A stretch of 64,000 bases of DNA, taken from assembly GCA_006503475.1 (NCBI GenBank), contig RSEH01000073.1:62001-126000 (forward strand), in the 5' to 3' direction. Of this stretch, positions 29,346-39,810 are shown one piece after another (positions within the stretch are counted from its first letter, which is position 1; every line of letters begins with the position of its first letter). Made by a program: the position numbers and the translations under genes. This DNA comes from Stentor roeselii (Eukaryota; Ciliophora; Heterotrichea; Heterotrichida; Stentoridae). The notes under the pieces are model-generated. The model made no database searches. It was not told where the DNA came from and was given only the letters and a program-made list of their open reading frames with translations.

Positions 29346-32300
29346 ATGCTCTTGTTCGTACTCTTGTTTGTTCAAGTCTTCTCAGCGATTCTCAATAACT
29401 ATCGCTTCGGCTTATCATTCGGCCAAGTAATTCCTGACTATACCTCTAATAATCGTGATTGTATTAACGGGGATTCGTATTTGACATCAACTAATGATGC
29501 TAAACAAACAGACCGAGGAATTTATTTCTCAGGGTCAACTGAACAAGTAACCCTCCCTCCAAACGACAAGCAGACCTCAGGTTTCAACCTTCCCTCAACT
29601 TACTCAATCGGTATATGGTTCAACCCAGACTGCGATAATTGTCTTTTATTCTCAAGATCAAAAGACCCAAATTCTTACTTTTACTACGCTTTGAGACCTT
29701 CAACCCGTATATCAGCGTATTACCGATTTTCTAACATAGACACCGGACTCGATCAATCCTCAGCCAATTCATTCACTTTACGAAAATGGACTCTGCTAGT
29801 AATCGGCCATTCAATTTGGACATGCACGATTTCAATCTTCAACAACATAAAAATTTCAATAAACACAGGGATAACCTACTACGGAGAATCAGGAACTTTT
29901 CAAATGTTTCTCGGAAAATCAGGTTTTTCTTACCCAACTTTCAAAGGCTTTATATGGAGCTTGAGGATTGATGACTCTTTGAATCTTCAGTCAACTTATA
30001 ATATCGGGTCAGGTTCAACTTGTTTGACTGGAACAGGATGTTCTTCGAGTTGTAGTCCTGCAGTAAAAGACTCGATTACTGGAAATGGATGCCTTTCTGA
30101 ACAGTTCGATGCTGAATTGACTGAAAATGGAAGTGCTTGTCCCACTGGCTGTCAAAGTGGACTGTGTAAGGCTGGAGTTTGTCTTGTTTGTAATTGCATC
30201 TTTGGAAGTTGTCAGGTAGTGGATGGTCAAAGTGTTTGCTTTTGCCCTGCGGGGACTGTTGGAACTACGACGACATGCTTATGCAGCGGAAGTTATTATT
30301 ATGATGGTGGAAACTGTTTGGCTTGTGAAAGCTCGTGTGGTAGTTGTGTTGAAGCAGGAGTTTGTTTAAGCTGTTTAGATGGAAATGCTTTTCCTGATAG
30401 TTTTGGGTGTACGTGCTTGGAAGGGTTTTTTGGGAATAAACCTTTGAATTCGAATGGGGCTTGCCTGCCTTGTAGAAGTGACTGCATTAGCTGCACTACT
30501 GGTACAACTTGTAATGTTTGCAAGGCTCTAAATGCACATCCTTCTACTATTGGGTGCGTTTGCAACCCTGGATACTGGGGTGGATCTTTGACCTTGGCTA
30601 ACTCCTGCTCACCTTGCCATAGTGAATGCCTCACCTGCTCTACAGATCTGTATTGCGACACGTGCATCTCAAATAATGCTTCTCCGAATTCTAATGGAGG
30701 TTGCAAGTGTAACATCGGGTATGGTTCTTTTGGAGCTTTAAACTTTACAAATGCCTGCTTTATTTGTTTTTCACATTGCGCTTCATGTACACAAGATCTT
30801 TTATGTAATACTTGCTTGAGTTTTGGAGCGGAACCTGAGTTAATTCAAGGTTGCAAGTGTAGTGATGGGTTTTATTTAAGTGGCAGTCTGTCTACTACAA
30901 CTGGGTGTTCACCTTGTCACAGCCACTGCAAAACATGCACAGAATCAAACATTTGCCAAACCTGTATCGCTGACTTCGCAAAAGTATCATCTACCGGGTG
31001 TACATGTCCAGAAGGTTTCTACGAATCATCAAGTCTCTCTACCCAGTCCGGATGTTCAAAGTGTTTAATAGACTGCAAATCATGTTCAGATGGTTTATCA
31101 TGCAATTCCTGTAAGTCCGAAAACACTTTAATCACTTCAGGAAGATGCGAATGTCTTGACGGGTTTTACTCAGAAAGTATTTTAATTTATTCTGATTCTT
31201 GCAAATCGTGCCATGTGGATTGTCTGAAATGTTTAAAAGATTCAGTCTGTTCTGAATGCAAGTCTTTAAATGCTTCACCGAATCCTTTTCAAGGCTGTGA
31301 CTGCAAAAAATCATTTTGGAAAGACCTGAGTTTTTCCCCTGATTTATTTTGTATTCCTTGCTATCCTGAGTGCTTAGAATGTCTTGAAAGTACTAAATGC
31401 ACAGTTTGTAAAGACTTGAATAGTATTCCAAGTGAAATAGGCTGCGTATGTAAAGAAGGATTTTTTAATACCAGCGCTCTTTACATGGGAGGAGAGTGCT
31501 TGCCTTGTGATAATCGATGTAAAAGCTGCTTTAAGGAAAAGTATTATAATTGTGATGAATGTGCTGAGAACTTATTATTTAGTGTTTGCATTCATGAGTG
31601 TCCTATTGGATTTCATTCAAGGAATCATCAATGTTTTCAGGATTTTAAAGGGAAACCAAGTGTTTACTTCAAATTTAACACCCTGGGAGATTATAAAGAC
31701 TCTGTCAATTCACTTGTTGCTCAGGGTAAAAGCAGTAGAATGAGGCATTTGACTTCGTCGCCTACTGTCTCTGCTGATTTAAGAGGGGTTTATTTGTTTG
31801 GATATGGGTTTTTAAATGTTAGTGGAATGGGTGAACGACCCTTGTTTTCTCCAAGCTTTGTGGTCGTGGCTTGGGTCAACCCTGAAATTGGCTCTGCTGA
31901 CTTCTTTTATAGAATGTCTGATGTTGGGACTTTAAGTGTTTTTCTGGAAAATTCTTATGTTTTGGTCAAGATTAAACTTGCTGGTGAGACATTAACTTTC
32001 CAGTCATCATCACAGTTATCTCTCTTTTCATGGAGCCAACTAAAAGTTTCAACATCATTCACAGACCTCACTTCCCTTTCCATATCCATAAACGAAAACC
32101 AAGGCCTGATTCACTCCTTATCACAAGAGCCATTTTTAGACATTAAATCCTCAAAAACTCATATCGGTTCAGGAGATCAAATCCAAAATTTCAAAGGTTT
32201 CGTATTCGAATTCCTTCTTTACATCGATTTAATAGAAAAAACATTCAGCACAAAATGTGAAAATTGTTCAATCTGCCCATCAGCAGGTTTTTGCATTCCA

Positions 32301-34187
32301 ACTTGCGGTATCAACCAGTTTTTCAATAAAAAAACAGGAAAATGCGATGATTGTCTTTCAACATGCACAGAAGGATGTGTTCGAGACACTGATTGTAATC
32401 TTTGTGATGACTTTAACTGTTTAACTTGCTCGAACTTTTTAAGTGGTTCTTGTGTTTCTTGTAAAGATTTTTTTGAGGTGGATTCAGGGGAATGTAAAAA
32501 ATGTGGAAATAGAACTTTTTTTGACCTGTCTAAGAAAAAATGCACGGGTTGTGAAGGTTTATGTGAAAATTGCTTTTCTAGAGATAGGTGCTTGACATGT
32601 AAAAAAAATAGCTCTTTTGATAAAGATTTTAAATGCTTATGTGATTTAGGATACTCGGGGATTGATTATTGTATTCGAAATAGATTTAAAGCTGAACTTA
32701 CTTTGATGTCTAATAATTCTGTTAAGGTTTATTTCAATGAAACTTTAAAATATAAGATCAAGGAAGAAGATATTTTGGTTTATTTATCAGGAGTTCCCAC
32801 AAACTTCAGTTTCATTTCAACTACATTAAAATCACTAACAATAAAACTCTCAAAAAACTCAACAACCCAAGAAAATTCCCAATTAGTTCTAAGATTTCCA
32901 AAAGAAACCACCTCATCAAAAAACTCTTTACTATTCCCAACTCGTTACTCAATCGAACTATTCAAATCATCCCCAGAAAATCTACATAAAAATTTACAAC
33001 TAGAGTTAAAAGCTGCAAAAAAATTAGCTTTTAACGGAGCATCAATAGGTTTAACAGCCATAGCAGGTCTAAGTTTCCTAGGGTGGGACCCTTCAACACT
33101 TTTTAACTTTTTAAGCACAGCTGAGTTATTTTATTCGTTTTACTTGTTCGACCTTGAGACTTACCCAGTCCTCGAAGAGTTCTTGATAGGGATGAGACTT
33201 CAATCAGACATTCCGAATCTTCTCGAGTATTTGATAAGTTCTTCATATGGAGTCCAACTTCCAGTAAAATATGTGAAATTCGGCTTCAGCAACAACTTAG
33301 CACTTTTAACTGTCGGGTACCATTTTACACTACTCGCATTTTTTATCTTCGTTTTCTTGCTTTTAGCGATTATTCGGTGCAAATGGAAAAAATTTCTTCA
33401 GAATATTTGGGAAAAGTTTAAATTTGGCATTTTTTTGAGGTTTTGGGTGCAAACTAATCTTGAATTTCTCTGTGCTTTTGCTGTTGGGTTTAGATATTGT
33501 CTGTTTCGAAATGCGGTTCAAGTTGTTGACTTTGTTATTGGTGTGGCTTTTATAGTATTTTTTAGGTAGGTTCTGGAAATTGCAGGATTTTTGGTAGTGG
33601 CTATTGTTATCAAGAGGAGGAAAAAAGAGACTGATAAAGATAGAATTGAGTTGTTTGAAAAAAGGTTTCCTGTTATTTTTGAAGAGGTTAAAACGGAAAA
33701 ATGGTTTTACTGGATCGGGTGCTTTTTTTATGTGGGCAGAAGGATTGGGTTTGGAGTAAGTGTTTTTTTTAGTTTTCATCCAGTCTTGCAGATGATGATT
33801 CAAGTTGTTTTTTCGTTGTCAGTAATTCATAAGCAGGTTATTTTCTATACTATGATGACAAAGTGTTATAATAAACCGATTTTTGTCTGGTATCATTTTA
33901 TTAATGAAGCTTTAATTACTGCTTTTTACTCTTGTATCTTGTTAAAATATGTCGCTTGTATTGGTGTGAATTGGAAAAAAGTTTCAGATTTATGCATTTA
34001 TTTTATTATCGCATCTTGGGCTTTGAATATTTTTACTAGTTTAGTAGTGTCAGTTGGAAATGTTATTCAGAAAGTTAAGGAATTCCTCAAAAAGAGAAGA
34101 GATAAAAAAATTGTGCAAGCTTATGGAGTGAAAAATGAAGATAAGAGAAATACAACTATTATAATATCTGAAATGTTTAATTATTAA
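29346..34187 (+). CDS. LamG / cysteine-rich / multi-pass membrane protein, paralogue B
   Basis: Exons 29346-33554 and 33570-34187 give 1608 residues. Same order as paralogue A: signal peptide, LamG-like domain (FGLSFGQVIPDYTS... YSIGIWFNPDCDNCLLFSRS), a long array of cysteine repeats, a second LamG-like region (PSVYFKFNTLGDYKDSVNSL), a second cysteine block and about eight C-terminal membrane segments with LGWDPSTLFNFLSTAELFYS. Identity is high at both ends and lower among the cysteine repeats. It is probably a surface-exposed receptor or adhesion protein. The two genes are arranged head to head around a 2.9-kb spacer, which implies an inverted duplication. The intron position is conserved. 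Confidence 0.88.
33555..33569 (+). other. 15-nt intron in LamG/cysteine-rich paralogue B
   Basis: GTATTTTTTAGGTAG with in-frame TAG. Removal joins GVAFI to VLEIAGFLVVAIV, parallel to paralogue A. A10 present. Confidence 0.95.
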
Positions 34188-34480
34188 GTTTAAGAGAATT
34201 TATTTATTATTAAGTTTTTATTGGAATGATTTAAGGTTATGATATTAGAGTATTCTTATTTTATAACATTATTAGTAGTTCAGCATTGAACGACTTTCAA
34301 ATTATTAAGTTAAGAGATTAAAGTTAGATTCCTTCTTACCTTAAAAGGTCAAGAAATATTCTCTTGAAAAATCTAAATCATTCAAATAATTCTCATCAAA
34401 TTAAAACAAACACAAATATCTCATCTCAATTAAATTCATAATCTGCAAATCTTAATCTATTCTTCAATTCCTAAACTATC

Positions 34481-35662
34481 TTAAACAAAGCAAGGCACTT
34501 TTTTATGACTCCAGAAAATCCTCCTCATTCTAATAAACTTATGTTTCAATCTCAAACATCTTCTAACAATCTTCGCCACAAAAAACCCTTGCGAGTCATC
34601 TTGATTCGGAATACATCTAACAAAATACTTCCCCATATCCCCAAACCCTCTAATTTTCCACTTTTTCAATACATTCTCAATTCTAAACCTTCTCCAAACC
34701 TTTTCCATAACTCTTCGAACAACCATTTCATTTTCCCTAACAAAAATCGAGCAAGTAGAATAAACAACCTGTTGAATTCCCTTAATTTTCAAAACTTTTT
34801 CCAATATTTTCTGCTGAAAACCTGCTAATTTTTCAACTCTTTGATCCAAAAAGTTGAAATTCATTTTCAATTTTCCATGATCAGCCATTTGATGCTCTAC
34901 AATTCCAGACCCTGAACAAGAAGGGTCAACGACTGCGATTTTTACATTTTTTAACTTGCGGGCCTTGAAAAAGTCTTGATTAACTGCTTGAACATTGTCG
35001 ACTTTGCAAAGCTTCAGTCGCTTTTGAAGGACTTCGAATCTTTTCGGGTCTCTTTCGAAGGCCCAGACTTTGCCTGATGATTTTTCTTTGAAGTACTCGG
35101 CTAGTTGGATTGTTTTGTTGCCTGGGGCCGCGCAGGTGTCTAAGGCGTCGTAAGTTCCTTTTGGGAAGTTTAGGCTTGATACTGGGAAACTACTTGCTTT
35201 TGATTGAGCGATTAGATTACCTTTTTGAATCAACTCTTGGATTTTTGAGGACTTTTTTAAGAAGTAGAGGTTTTTTACTATTGCATCTTGTGGGGAGGTC
35301 AGTGGGGAGGAGGGAGGGTTGAATTTGTTTACTCGGACCCAGAGATTGGAGGGAGTTGATGATGATTCTTTGATCTGGTTTGGAAGAAACTTCTCCATTA
35401 TTTGGCGCTTCAGGGAACCACCTCCTGAGATTCGCCCTTTTGTGTAATAATCGTAAAGCATCAGAACTGCAATGTTTTGATTTGAAGTCTTAATGATTTT
35501 CAGTTCTTTTGATAGACGACGGTAGTGAGGTAAAACCTTTCGAACCAATTCATGAATCATTTTCCCGTTTTTGTTTAGAGAAAACGATGCTGTTTTGAGC
35601 GATTTCCGCTTTGAAAGCACTTGAGAAAGAACTTTTGCGGCCGCCCAGTAGAGTTGGCTCAT
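34481..35662 (-). CDS. NSUN5: RNA m5C methyltransferase, NSUN5/Rcm1 type
   Basis: 393 residues. An N-terminal RNA-binding region (about 1-150) is followed by a Rossmann methyltransferase core. Motifs: DTCAAPGNKT for S-adenosylmethionine binding (about 172), DPSCSGSGI with the motif IV cysteine (about 246-254) and VYSTCSI with the motif VI cysteine (about 300), plus LAGFQQKIL before it, typical of NSUN5. The yeast and animal enzymes methylate a conserved cytosine of the large-subunit rRNA in the nucleolus, so the same is likely here. The C terminus has a basic extension (RLKHKFIRMRRIFW) beyond the usual GFFVAKI end. It is convergent with the LamG paralogue across 293 bp. Confidence 0.93.
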   Translation of the reverse strand: MSQLYWAAAKVLSQVLSKRKSLKTASFSLNKNGKMIHELVRKVLPHYRRLSKELKIIKTSNQNIAVLMLYDYYTKGRISGGGSLKRQIMEKFLPNQIKESSSTPSNLWVRVNKFNPPSSPLTSPQDAIVKNLYFLKKSSKIQELIQKGNLIAQSKASSFPVSSLNFPKGTYDALDTCAAPGNKTIQLAEYFKEKSSGKVWAFERDPKRFEVLQKRLKLCKVDNVQAVNQDFFKARKLKNVKIAVVDPSCSGSGIVEHQMADHGKLKMNFNFLDQRVEKLAGFQQKILEKVLKIKGIQQVVYSTCSIFVRENEMVVRRVMEKVWRRFRIENVLKKWKIRGFGDMGKYFVRCIPNQDDSQGFFVAKIVRRCLRLKHKFIRMRRIFWSHKKVPCFV

Positions 35663-36636
35663 ATAGTTTATTAGATATTATTTTGATACAATTAACAGTT
35701 CTTATCAAAATTCTGGCAATTCTATGTAGAAACATTCAAAAATAATAGAAACTTAAAACTTAATTTCTAAATACTTCAAAAAGCAGAATCTAAGTATAAT
35801 ATAGTAAGAATTTAATTTTATTAGAATTATAGCTTAAAGATCTCAGCATCGATATTGAAAAGTAGACAATTTATTTGTTGAGAATTGATAATTGATGAGC
35901 TTATATTGAATGATGATTTTTAATTTCCACTATTAACTTGAAGGAATGTATTTCATCCACTAATCATTTAATAAGATTTCATGTAATTATTCATTTATAT
36001 TTTCTTAATGATAAATTATTACTATAGATATTGAAACTTTAAATATTAAAGCACTAGCCTGTGCTTTTTTCTATCAGATCAGAGTATATATTAAACTTAT
36101 GTAATCATCATTAAATTGTATTAGGATAACTGAAATATTAGATAAATTATGCTTAAAACTGAAGCAGTACTTATACAGTACAGAATTGAAATTTAATTTT
36201 AATACTAATTAACTTTCCATCTATCTAAATCTTTGATTAAGGCGAATATTTATTATAATTCTTTAACCTTTCATAAATAAATAATTACAGCTAAGATGAT
36301 TTGTTTAGAGCACTAATGATATTGCCACTAATCATACTTCAGTCATTTATTTTTTTGATTATAATATATCTTCAATTTTCTCACTATTCATGCAATAGTA
36401 ACCAGACTCTTGCAATAATAATCTTTTTATCATTAAAAATTTATAAAATCATTCATCAGTAATTATTTTACATTCTCAGTCCGTTGAAAGTATTCAGATT
36501 CGTTTGAGTCAAAAAAAGATAACTATAACCTTCCTTCCAAATATATAATCTAAATATCCTATTCACCATACATAAAAAATCCATAATTCTCCAAATCAAC
36601 ACATTATTATAACCTAAAACAATTCCAAGTACTTTC
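35663..36636. other. AT-rich spacer
   Basis: About 970 bp without a supportable gene; all frames are short and broken. The first 100 bp probably hold the NSUN5-type promoter. Nothing else recognised. Confidence 0.6.
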
Positions 36637-36800
36637 AAATTCAATCCTCAAACCCCTCCAACTTGAAATAAATCCTCAATAAATTATTTCCCAAAATCCC
36701 CAAATCAATTTCCTATAAATTCAATCCTTAAACCCCTCCAACTTGAAATAAATCCTCAAATTAAAATTCCATCAAATCCCCAATCAATTCCCTATAAAAC
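36637..36800 (+). repeat. two tandem ~80-bp repeats upstream of the tRNA genes
   Basis: Two copies 80 bp apart share AAATTCAATCCT(C/T)AAACC followed by CCTCCAACTTGAAATAAATC, then diverge gradually. The second copy ends about 25 bp before the first tRNA. Confidence 0.85.
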
Positions 36801-36823
36801 TCCCTTAAAATCCCAATAAACAT

Positions 36824-36896
36824 AGCCTCGTGGCGCAACGGATAGCGCACCAGACTTCTAATCTGGGGGTTGTGGGTTCAAATCCCACCGGGGCTG
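36824..36896 (+). tRNA. tRNA-Arg (anticodon TCT), copy 1
   Basis: 73 nt with a full cloverleaf: acceptor AGCCTCG/CGGGGCT (one T-G pair), D stem GCGC/GCGC, anticodon stem CCAGA/TCTGG with loop CTTCTAA, T stem GTGGG/CCCAC, and discriminator G. Anticodon TCT reads AGA. There is no intron and no encoded CCA. TTTTTT follows at 36897-36902. It is identical to copy 2. Confidence 0.98.
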
Positions 36897-36902
36897 TTTT
36901 TT
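36897..36902 (+). terminator. RNA polymerase III terminator of tRNA copy 1
   Basis: A run of six T directly follows the discriminator base, the usual polymerase III stop signal. Confidence 0.85.
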
Positions 36903-37001
36903 CTAAATTCAATCCTCTCCCAAAAAACCCTTTATTTCCAAATTTCAATAAAACTCAACCCTTAAATAATATAAATTTCACTAATTCCAAGAACCTTTCA
37001 G

Positions 37002-37074
37002 AGCCTCGTGGCGCAACGGATAGCGCACCAGACTTCTAATCTGGGGGTTGTGGGTTCAAATCCCACCGGGGCTG
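37002..37074 (+). tRNA. tRNA-Arg (anticodon TCT), copy 2
   Basis: 73 nt, base-for-base the same as copy 1, starting 178 bp further on. The tail is TC followed by TTTTTT (37077-37082). The next protein gene starts only 27 bp after the mature 3' end, so its promoter must overlap this tRNA gene or its terminator. Confidence 0.98.
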
Positions 37075-37076
37075 TC

Positions 37077-37082
37077 TTTTTT
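37077..37082 (+). terminator. RNA polymerase III terminator of tRNA copy 2
   Basis: Run of six T two bases after the tRNA, 19 bp before the ATG of the next gene. Confidence 0.85.
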
Positions 37083-37101
37083 CCTTGATAATCCTCTGAA
37101 A

Positions 37102-38115
37102 ATGGAAGAGTTTTTACCAGGTATAAAGACAGCCAAATGTATTCCAGGTTGTCAAGAGGCAAGTTGCAGTCGTTACCATTCTTTATTCGACTACCGTCGT
37201 TCAACGATAACTTATTCTCCAGTGATATGTTTAGAAGCAGTGAAATCAGGTTTTTGCACTCATTCCAGTTGTTTGCACTGCATAAACTACATAGAATACC
37301 TGTACCACCCACAGGTCTACAAGACCCGCGAATGTATTTCAAGTAAACTCGGACTGATCTGCTTTCAAGGGGCGATATGTCCTCATTCACACAAAGACCA
37401 CCCTGAAGAAAAAGGACCATCTTTTCCAAAAAAACCAGAAAAACCAGAAAAAATCCAAGAAAAAATCAAAGAACCTGCAAAACAAGCAAACGAAGTCCAA
37501 TTACCTGAACAGTCCGAAAACAAAACCCCTCTTCTGCAAGAAGAGCGAAAGGAAAGCCCTGCAGTCTTCATCCCTCCAAACCCAGTCCAACCCGAGGACC
37601 ATCCCAAGTCAATTCTTCAAAACGAGGCACGTTTAAAGTTCATCATAAACCAAGAAGTACAATTTTTCGAAGACCGTTACAATGAGTTTAAAGAATGTCG
37701 AGGTAGAAGCTTTGATGTGACTTATGCTTGCAACTTACTATCAAGTTATGTTTCTGCTTTTTTAAATACTGAAGGAGGGACGATTTTTTATGGAATAAGT
37801 GACTCGGGCTTTGTTTCTGGAGTTCGCATGATGAGGAGGACTCGAGACTTGTTCACTCAGAGCTTTGATGGAATTTTGAATAAGTTTCGACCTGCCATCG
37901 GACCTGATCTTTACTCAGTGTTGTTCAACCCGGTTTATGGAAAAGACGGGCAAGTCCTCAACGAACTTTACGTGATTGAAGTGCGTGTGAAGCAAGGCGA
38001 CAAGAAGAAAATTTACTACACTCATAAAGAAGAGGCTTACATTAAAAGGGACTCAAGTGTCAATATTCTTAAAGGACCTGCTCTTGTTGAATTCGCAAGA
38101 GGAAAGGAAAGTTAA
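37102..38115 (+). CDS. CCCH-type zinc finger fused to a Schlafen/AlbA_2 domain
   Basis: 337 residues from the ATG at 37102; the longer frame from 37048 starts inside the tRNA and is discarded. Residues about 10-105 are cysteine/histidine-rich (CIPGCQEASCSRYH; CLEAVKSGFCTHSSCLHC; CISSK...CFQGAICPHSH), like the plant/Unkempt-type CCCH fingers that bind RNA. A charged linker full of Pro, Lys and Glu follows (110-175). The C-terminal half is an AlbA_2 (Schlafen core) domain with FKECRGRSFD, YVSAFLNTEGGTIFYGISDSG and EAYIKRDSS. AlbA_2 domains bind or cleave nucleic acid, and in Schlafens they cut tRNA. A role in RNA recognition or decay is inferred. It follows two tRNA genes. Confidence 0.85.
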   Translation: MEEFLPGIKTAKCIPGCQEASCSRYHSLFDYRRSTITYSPVICLEAVKSGFCTHSSCLHCINYIEYLYHPQVYKTRECISSKLGLICFQGAICPHSHKDHPEEKGPSFPKKPEKPEKIQEKIKEPAKQANEVQLPEQSENKTPLLQEERKESPAVFIPPNPVQPEDHPKSILQNEARLKFIINQEVQFFEDRYNEFKECRGRSFDVTYACNLLSSYVSAFLNTEGGTIFYGISDSGFVSGVRMMRRTRDLFTQSFDGILNKFRPAIGPDLYSVLFNPVYGKDGQVLNELYVIEVRVKQGDKKKIYYTHKEEAYIKRDSSVNILKGPALVEFARGKES

Positions 38116-38130
38116 AGAATGCCTATTTAC

Positions 38131-38640
38131 TTAATATTTCTCCTCTCTTAGTCCATCTCTGATGAAGAGGAAATGTGGAGCCTCGTTGGATTCTTGTTTA
38201 TAATAAGATAGGACTATCATGGCTGACTGGTCGTAGCTTGGTCCTGAGTAAAATTTGAACTCGTTGAAGTTGGCAACGACCCACTTGACGAATTCTGTTG
38301 CGCCTTTCTTGAAAATCTCGACACGCTCTGATCCTGCTAAGTGCTTGCCCAGCTTTTGCATGTAAGCCTTGATCACTGCTACATATTCTTTCTTAGTGAA
38401 GCTGGTTTCTTGAAGACTAAAGCTGCTTACTATGTCATTTACTCTTTGTGAGGTATTATCTACAGCTTCGTCTTCACCTCCACCACCGAATTCATTTCCT
38501 CGCCCGATGTCAACGTCTTCGTTTCCTTTGACGACCATTCTCGAAGCAACCTCCATAACGACGTCATCGTATAGAAGAACTGTCGGATAAGAATCAGAAA
38601 TCAGTTCATCGTTACTAAGGACGTCGAAATAGACCTTCAT
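38131..38640 (-). CDS. TCTP: translationally controlled tumour protein (TCTP)
   Basis: 169 residues, the usual family length of about 170. Clear landmarks are the N-terminal strand and SDSYP motif (about 15-20), an acidic flexible loop (GGGGEDEAVDNTSQRV), the LQETSFTKKEY signature starting the helical hairpin (about 76-86), ERVEIFKKGATEFVKWVV, and the C-terminal FLFIRDGLREEKY. TCTP is an abundant cytosolic Ca2+-binding protein tied to translation, growth and microtubules. It converges with the CCCH/AlbA gene across 15 bp. The upstream 396 bp separate it from a divergent EF-hand gene. Confidence 0.98.
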   Translation of the reverse strand: MKVYFDVLSNDELISDSYPTVLLYDDVVMEVASRMVVKGNEDVDIGRGNEFGGGGEDEAVDNTSQRVNDIVSSFSLQETSFTKKEYVAVIKAYMQKLGKHLAGSERVEIFKKGATEFVKWVVANFNEFKFYSGPSYDQSAMIVLSYYKQESNEAPHFLFIRDGLREEKY

Positions 38641-39036
38641 TTTTATTATCCACTAATTTGACTATATGCTCAATCAAAAATTAGAATAGCGAAGTAGTCC
38701 TGCGAGTTGACTAATCAAAGATTTTTGGTTTTAAACAATTTTTTCAATAGAAAATGACACTCCTTTCTCAGAAATACCTTAAAAAAGATCCAATTTTAGA
38801 ACTTGCTCTGAAATTCAGTGTTTTTGTATTTTCTCATAAAATTTAAAACCAAACTAAAAAAAACCTTGAAATTTTGACGTCAGTGCTGAATAAAGTCGTA
38901 CTTTAAATCAACTCCTGCTAGATCTTCTTAAATGTGTTTAATTCAAAACCAAAATTGAAAAAATAGCTCAAATATTTCTCAAGAATTAATTAGATTTTTA
39001 ACCATGAACAATAATCATTCAGAATAATTTTCAAAA
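38641..39036. promoter_or_regulatory. divergent promoter region with TGACGTCA palindrome
   Basis: 396 bp between the starts of TCTP (minus) and an EF-hand gene (plus), with no frame of note. It holds a perfect TGACGTCA octamer at 38875-38882, the classic bZIP/CRE site in other eukaryotes. Whether a ciliate factor uses it is unknown. Confidence 0.4.
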
Positions 39037-39810
39037 ATGGGCTGTCTGGAATCCAGAGGATCAAAAAAGAACTCAGAAGAAGAATCAAAAATCGTCTCTT
39101 TTGAATCAAGTCTCCTTTTCAACACCTTAAATGTGGTCGACATTGACCGAGCCTTTCACCGATTTGCGACAAACCATTCGATGTCCTCAAGTCAACTTTC
39201 CCGAGCATTTGAAAAACTAAATCTACCCTTATCGAATTTTTCTGATTTTTACAGTAAATTCCTAATAAACGGTACATACAGCATGAGAAAGCTCAACACT
39301 TTAGGAATAATTCTTTCGAAGTCTACATTCGAAGAAAGACTATTAACATTGTTCCAGAACTACGACGATGATGTTTCTGGCGAGTTGAACAGAATTGAAT
39401 TAAAAGCAATGATTGACGATATTTTATCAATTTCCTGTGATATTATCCCAGTTTTCGCTCTTAGTTTTTTTCGTAATGATTCTAAGCTTTATGATTACAT
39501 TAAGGAAATCAGTGAAATCAGAAATAGTATTGCAGGGCAAATTTACAATTATTTAACTGAAGATAAAGAAACTGTCACTCTTGATAACTTAAGGAAAGGG
39601 TTTATGGAAGATGAAGGTACCAGCACTTTGCTGAATACTAGCGATTTAAGGAGATATTGCGTGAAAATCAGAGGGACTATCATCATCACTGCTCGAGCAG
39701 CGATAAAAATGTTAGATTCTAAAGAAAATTTCGATCTTATCTTAGATGAGCAGAAATCGACTCCGAAAAAAATTAAAAAAAAAGGAACTTTTAATGATTT
39801 TTTGGTTTAA
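39037..39810 (+). CDS. acylated EF-hand protein, paralogue 1
   Basis: 257 residues. MGCLES predicts Gly2 myristoylation and Cys3 palmitoylation, so the protein is probably membrane-attached. One good EF-hand loop is seen at about 112-123 (DDDVSGELNRIE, with acidic residues at 1, 3 and 12), following a pattern (NTLGIILSKSTFEERLLTLFQNY) that is shared with the paralogue at 40505. The rest is helical. A Ca2+ sensor role is likely. The 3' end overlaps the stop of the convergent gene in the TTAA of TTTAAA. Basic tail: TPKKIKKKGTF. Confidence 0.85.
   Translation: MGCLESRGSKKNSEEESKIVSFESSLLFNTLNVVDIDRAFHRFATNHSMSSSQLSRAFEKLNLPLSNFSDFYSKFLINGTYSMRKLNTLGIILSKSTFEERLLTLFQNYDDDVSGELNRIELKAMIDDILSISCDIIPVFALSFFRNDSKLYDYIKEISEIRNSIAGQIYNYLTEDKETVTLDNLRKGFMEDEGTSTLLNTSDLRRYCVKIRGTIIITARAAIKMLDSKENFDLILDEQKSTPKKIKKKGTFNDFLV

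Noticed and set aside
30299-30715. 138-codon minus-strand frame
   Set aside because: It is the complement of cysteine repeats in LamG paralogue B; stop-poor because of codon bias on the sense strand.
33363-33803. 146-codon minus-strand frame
   Set aside because: It is opposite the C-terminal membrane segments and intron of LamG paralogue B, rich in Asn, Lys and Phe, without any domain.
36830-37039. 69-codon plus-strand frame
   Set aside because: It is only the tRNA sequence and spacer read as codons.
37048-37101. Upstream extension of the CCCH/AlbA frame
   Set aside because: It starts inside the second tRNA-Arg. The ATG at 37102 is just past the polymerase III terminator and is preferred.
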